DNA of 39,807 nucleotides from Candidatus Tectomicrobia bacterium RIFCSPLOWO2_12_FULL_69_37 (GTDB lineage Bacteria; UBA8248). The stretch covers positions 1 to 39,807 of the forward strand of contig MGDP01000202.1 in assembly GCA_001790955.1 (NCBI GenBank), read 5' to 3'. Shown piece by piece: positions 38,802-39,807 of this stretch (position 1 is its first letter; each line of letters begins with the position of its first letter). The translations under genes and the position numbers were made by a program. The notes beneath the pieces were generated by a model that was not told the DNA's origin, did not search any database, and saw only the letters and a list, made by a program, of their open reading frames with translations.

Positions 38802-39807
38802 ATGGCCAAAAAGACGATCGCGGGCATCGACGTGCGGTCCAAACGGGTCCTCATGCGGGTGGACTTCAACGTCCCCCAGGACAAGGGCGGCGCCATCACC
38901 GACGACCGCCGCATCCGGATGGCCCTGCCCAGCATCCGGCACATCCTCCAGGGAGGGGGCCGGCTCATCCTGGCCAGCCACCTCGGCCGCCCGAAGGGAG
39001 ACGACCGGGAGGCCAACCAGCAGTGGACCCTCGCCCCCGTGGCCAAGCGCCTCGGGGAGCTGCTCGGCCAGCCGGTGGCCTTCGCCCCGGACTGCGTGGG
39101 CCCCGAGGCCGAGAAGGCCGCCGCGGGCCTCATGGACGGGGGGTGCTGCCTGCTCGAGAACGTCCGCTTCCACTCCGCCGAGGAGATCAAGGACAAGGAC
39201 GGCGCCAAGGACCCGGCCCTCAAGGAGAAGAAGGCGGCCTTCGCCCGGCAGATGGCCGCCCTGGCCGACGTCTACGTGAACGACGCCTTCGGCACCTGCC
39301 ACCGCGACAACGCGAGCATGCTCACCGTCCCCCAGGCGATGGCGGGCAAGCCCCGGGTGGCCGGCTTCCTGGTGGAGAAGGAGCTCAAGTACCTGGGGGA
39401 CGCCCTGAACAGCCCGAGGCGGCCGTTCGTGGCCATCCTCGGGGGGGCGAAGGTCTCGGACAAGATCGGGGTCATCGAGGCGCTGCTCGCCAAGTGCGAC
39501 CACGTGCTGATCGGGGGCGCGATGGTGTTCACCTTCATGCGGGCGGCGGGCCAGAAGACGGGCAAGAGCCTGGTCGAGGAGGACAAGGCGGCCGAGGCCG
39601 CCCGCCTGCGGAGCCTCGGCGGCGCGAAGCTCCAGCTCCCGGTGGACATCGTCGCGGCGGCGGAGATCAAGCCCAACGCGCCCTCCCAGGTGACCGAGGG
39701 GGACATCCCCGGCGAGCTGATGGGCCTGGACATCGGCCCCAAGTCGGTGGAAGCGTTCTCCCGCCTCATCGCCGGGGCGAAGACCGTGGTGTGGAACGGC
39801 CCGATGG
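38802..39807 (+). CDS. pgk: Phosphoglycerate kinase (3' end outside window)
   Basis: Glycolytic/gluconeogenic kinase transferring phosphate between 1,3-bisphosphoglycerate and ADP. The first 335 codons are present and the frame is open to the window end, so the C-terminal domain is cut. Landmarks are VLMRVDFNVP (16-25), ASHLGRPKG (58-66), LLENVRFH (basic patch), VNDAFGTCHRDNAS and AILGGAKVSDK, and the truncated end VVWNGPM, part of a conserved C-terminal-domain motif. GAGAGAG lies before the ATG. An upstream gap of 175 bp separates it from the divergent SDR gene. Confidence 0.96.
   Translation, partial: MAKKTIAGIDVRSKRVLMRVDFNVPQDKGGAITDDRRIRMALPSIRHILQGGGRLILASHLGRPKGDDREANQQWTLAPVAKRLGELLGQPVAFAPDCVGPEAEKAAAGLMDGGCCLLENVRFHSAEEIKDKDGAKDPALKEKKAAFARQMAALADVYVNDAFGTCHRDNASMLTVPQAMAGKPRVAGFLVEKELKYLGDALNSPRRPFVAILGGAKVSDKIGVIEALLAKCDHVLIGGAMVFTFMRAAGQKTGKSLVEEDKAAEAARLRSLGGAKLQLPVDIVAAAEIKPNAPSQVTEGDIPGELMGLDIGPKSVEAFSRLIAGAKTVVWNGPM

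Noticed and set aside
1-39807. tRNA, rRNA, CRISPR arrays, insertion sequences, prophage
   Set aside because: No cloverleaf-like, rRNA-like, direct-repeat/spacer or transposase sequence was noticed on either strand. The S24 repressor has no phage genes around it.

Overview
The window is about 39.8 kb of very GC-rich (roughly 70%), densely packed bacterial DNA with short gaps, many 1-4 bp gene overlaps and frequent GTG starts. It encodes an Mla-type phospholipid transport system with an auxiliary lipoprotein, so the cell is very probably a diderm. It also carries a b6f-like quinol:cytochrome c oxidoreductase, a multihaem cytochrome c, a cytochrome bd-superfamily pair with a c-type haem, and an ETF pair, pointing to a respiratory organism. 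The mixture (split cytochrome b, c-haem bd-like oxidase, CocE-type hydrolase, cyclase, several 2-hydroxyacid dehydrogenases) resembles uncultured GC-rich lineages such as NC10/Methylomirabilota, Rokubacteria, Tectomicrobia or former Deltaproteobacteria. That placement is inference only; no rRNA gene is present to settle it.

Layout. 1-2277 (+): 3' part of an at least eight-haem modular cytochrome c. 2365-6555 (-): endonuclease V, a K+ channel with an RCK domain, and a bifunctional (p)ppGpp synthetase/hydrolase. 6825-7304 (-): a four-cluster ferredoxin. 7511-8237 (+): a 55-residue membrane protein and a membrane-anchored Mrr-like protein. 8325-10668 (-): Rieske protein, cytochrome b N-terminal and C-terminal subunits, and a 36-residue membrane peptide, ending in a strong terminator.

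10874-16633 (-): one tight operon in which an RsbU/RsbW/RsbV-type partner-switching module (GAF-SpoIIE phosphatase, HATPase kinase, STAS protein) runs directly into MlaE-MlaF-MlaD and a PqiC-like lipoprotein. 16853-19653 (-): a CocE-type hydrolase and a 2-hydroxyacid dehydrogenase. 19829-22479 (+): isochorismatase-like hydrolase, D-Ala-D-Ala ligase, and a membrane-anchored lipase-like hydrolase. 22476-25896 (-): a lipid-modification cluster in which the two halves of a cyclopropane-fatty-acid synthase are separate genes on either side of a geranylgeranyl-reductase-family flavoprotein, followed by a YheT-type hydrolase.

26075-30163 (-): EamA exporter, second 2-hydroxyacid dehydrogenase, Gfo/Idh/MocA oxidoreductase, and Mrp/ApbC. 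30469-32275 (+): etfB-etfA. 32333-35139 (-): XRE-S24 repressor, cyclase-family hydrolase, LVIVD-repeat protein. 35300-37827 (+): a bd-superfamily pair, the first subunit with a fused cytochrome c. 37832-38626 (-): an SDR protein lacking the catalytic YxxxK. 38802 to the end (+): phosphoglycerate kinase, truncated by the window edge.

No tRNA, rRNA, CRISPR array or insertion sequence was seen. The two most unusual arrangements are the partner-switching/Mla operon and the split CFA synthase with its embedded flavoprotein. Several putative sigma70-type promoters (TTGACA-like, 16-18 bp, TAxxAT-like) and GC-rich hairpin terminators mark the transcription units.
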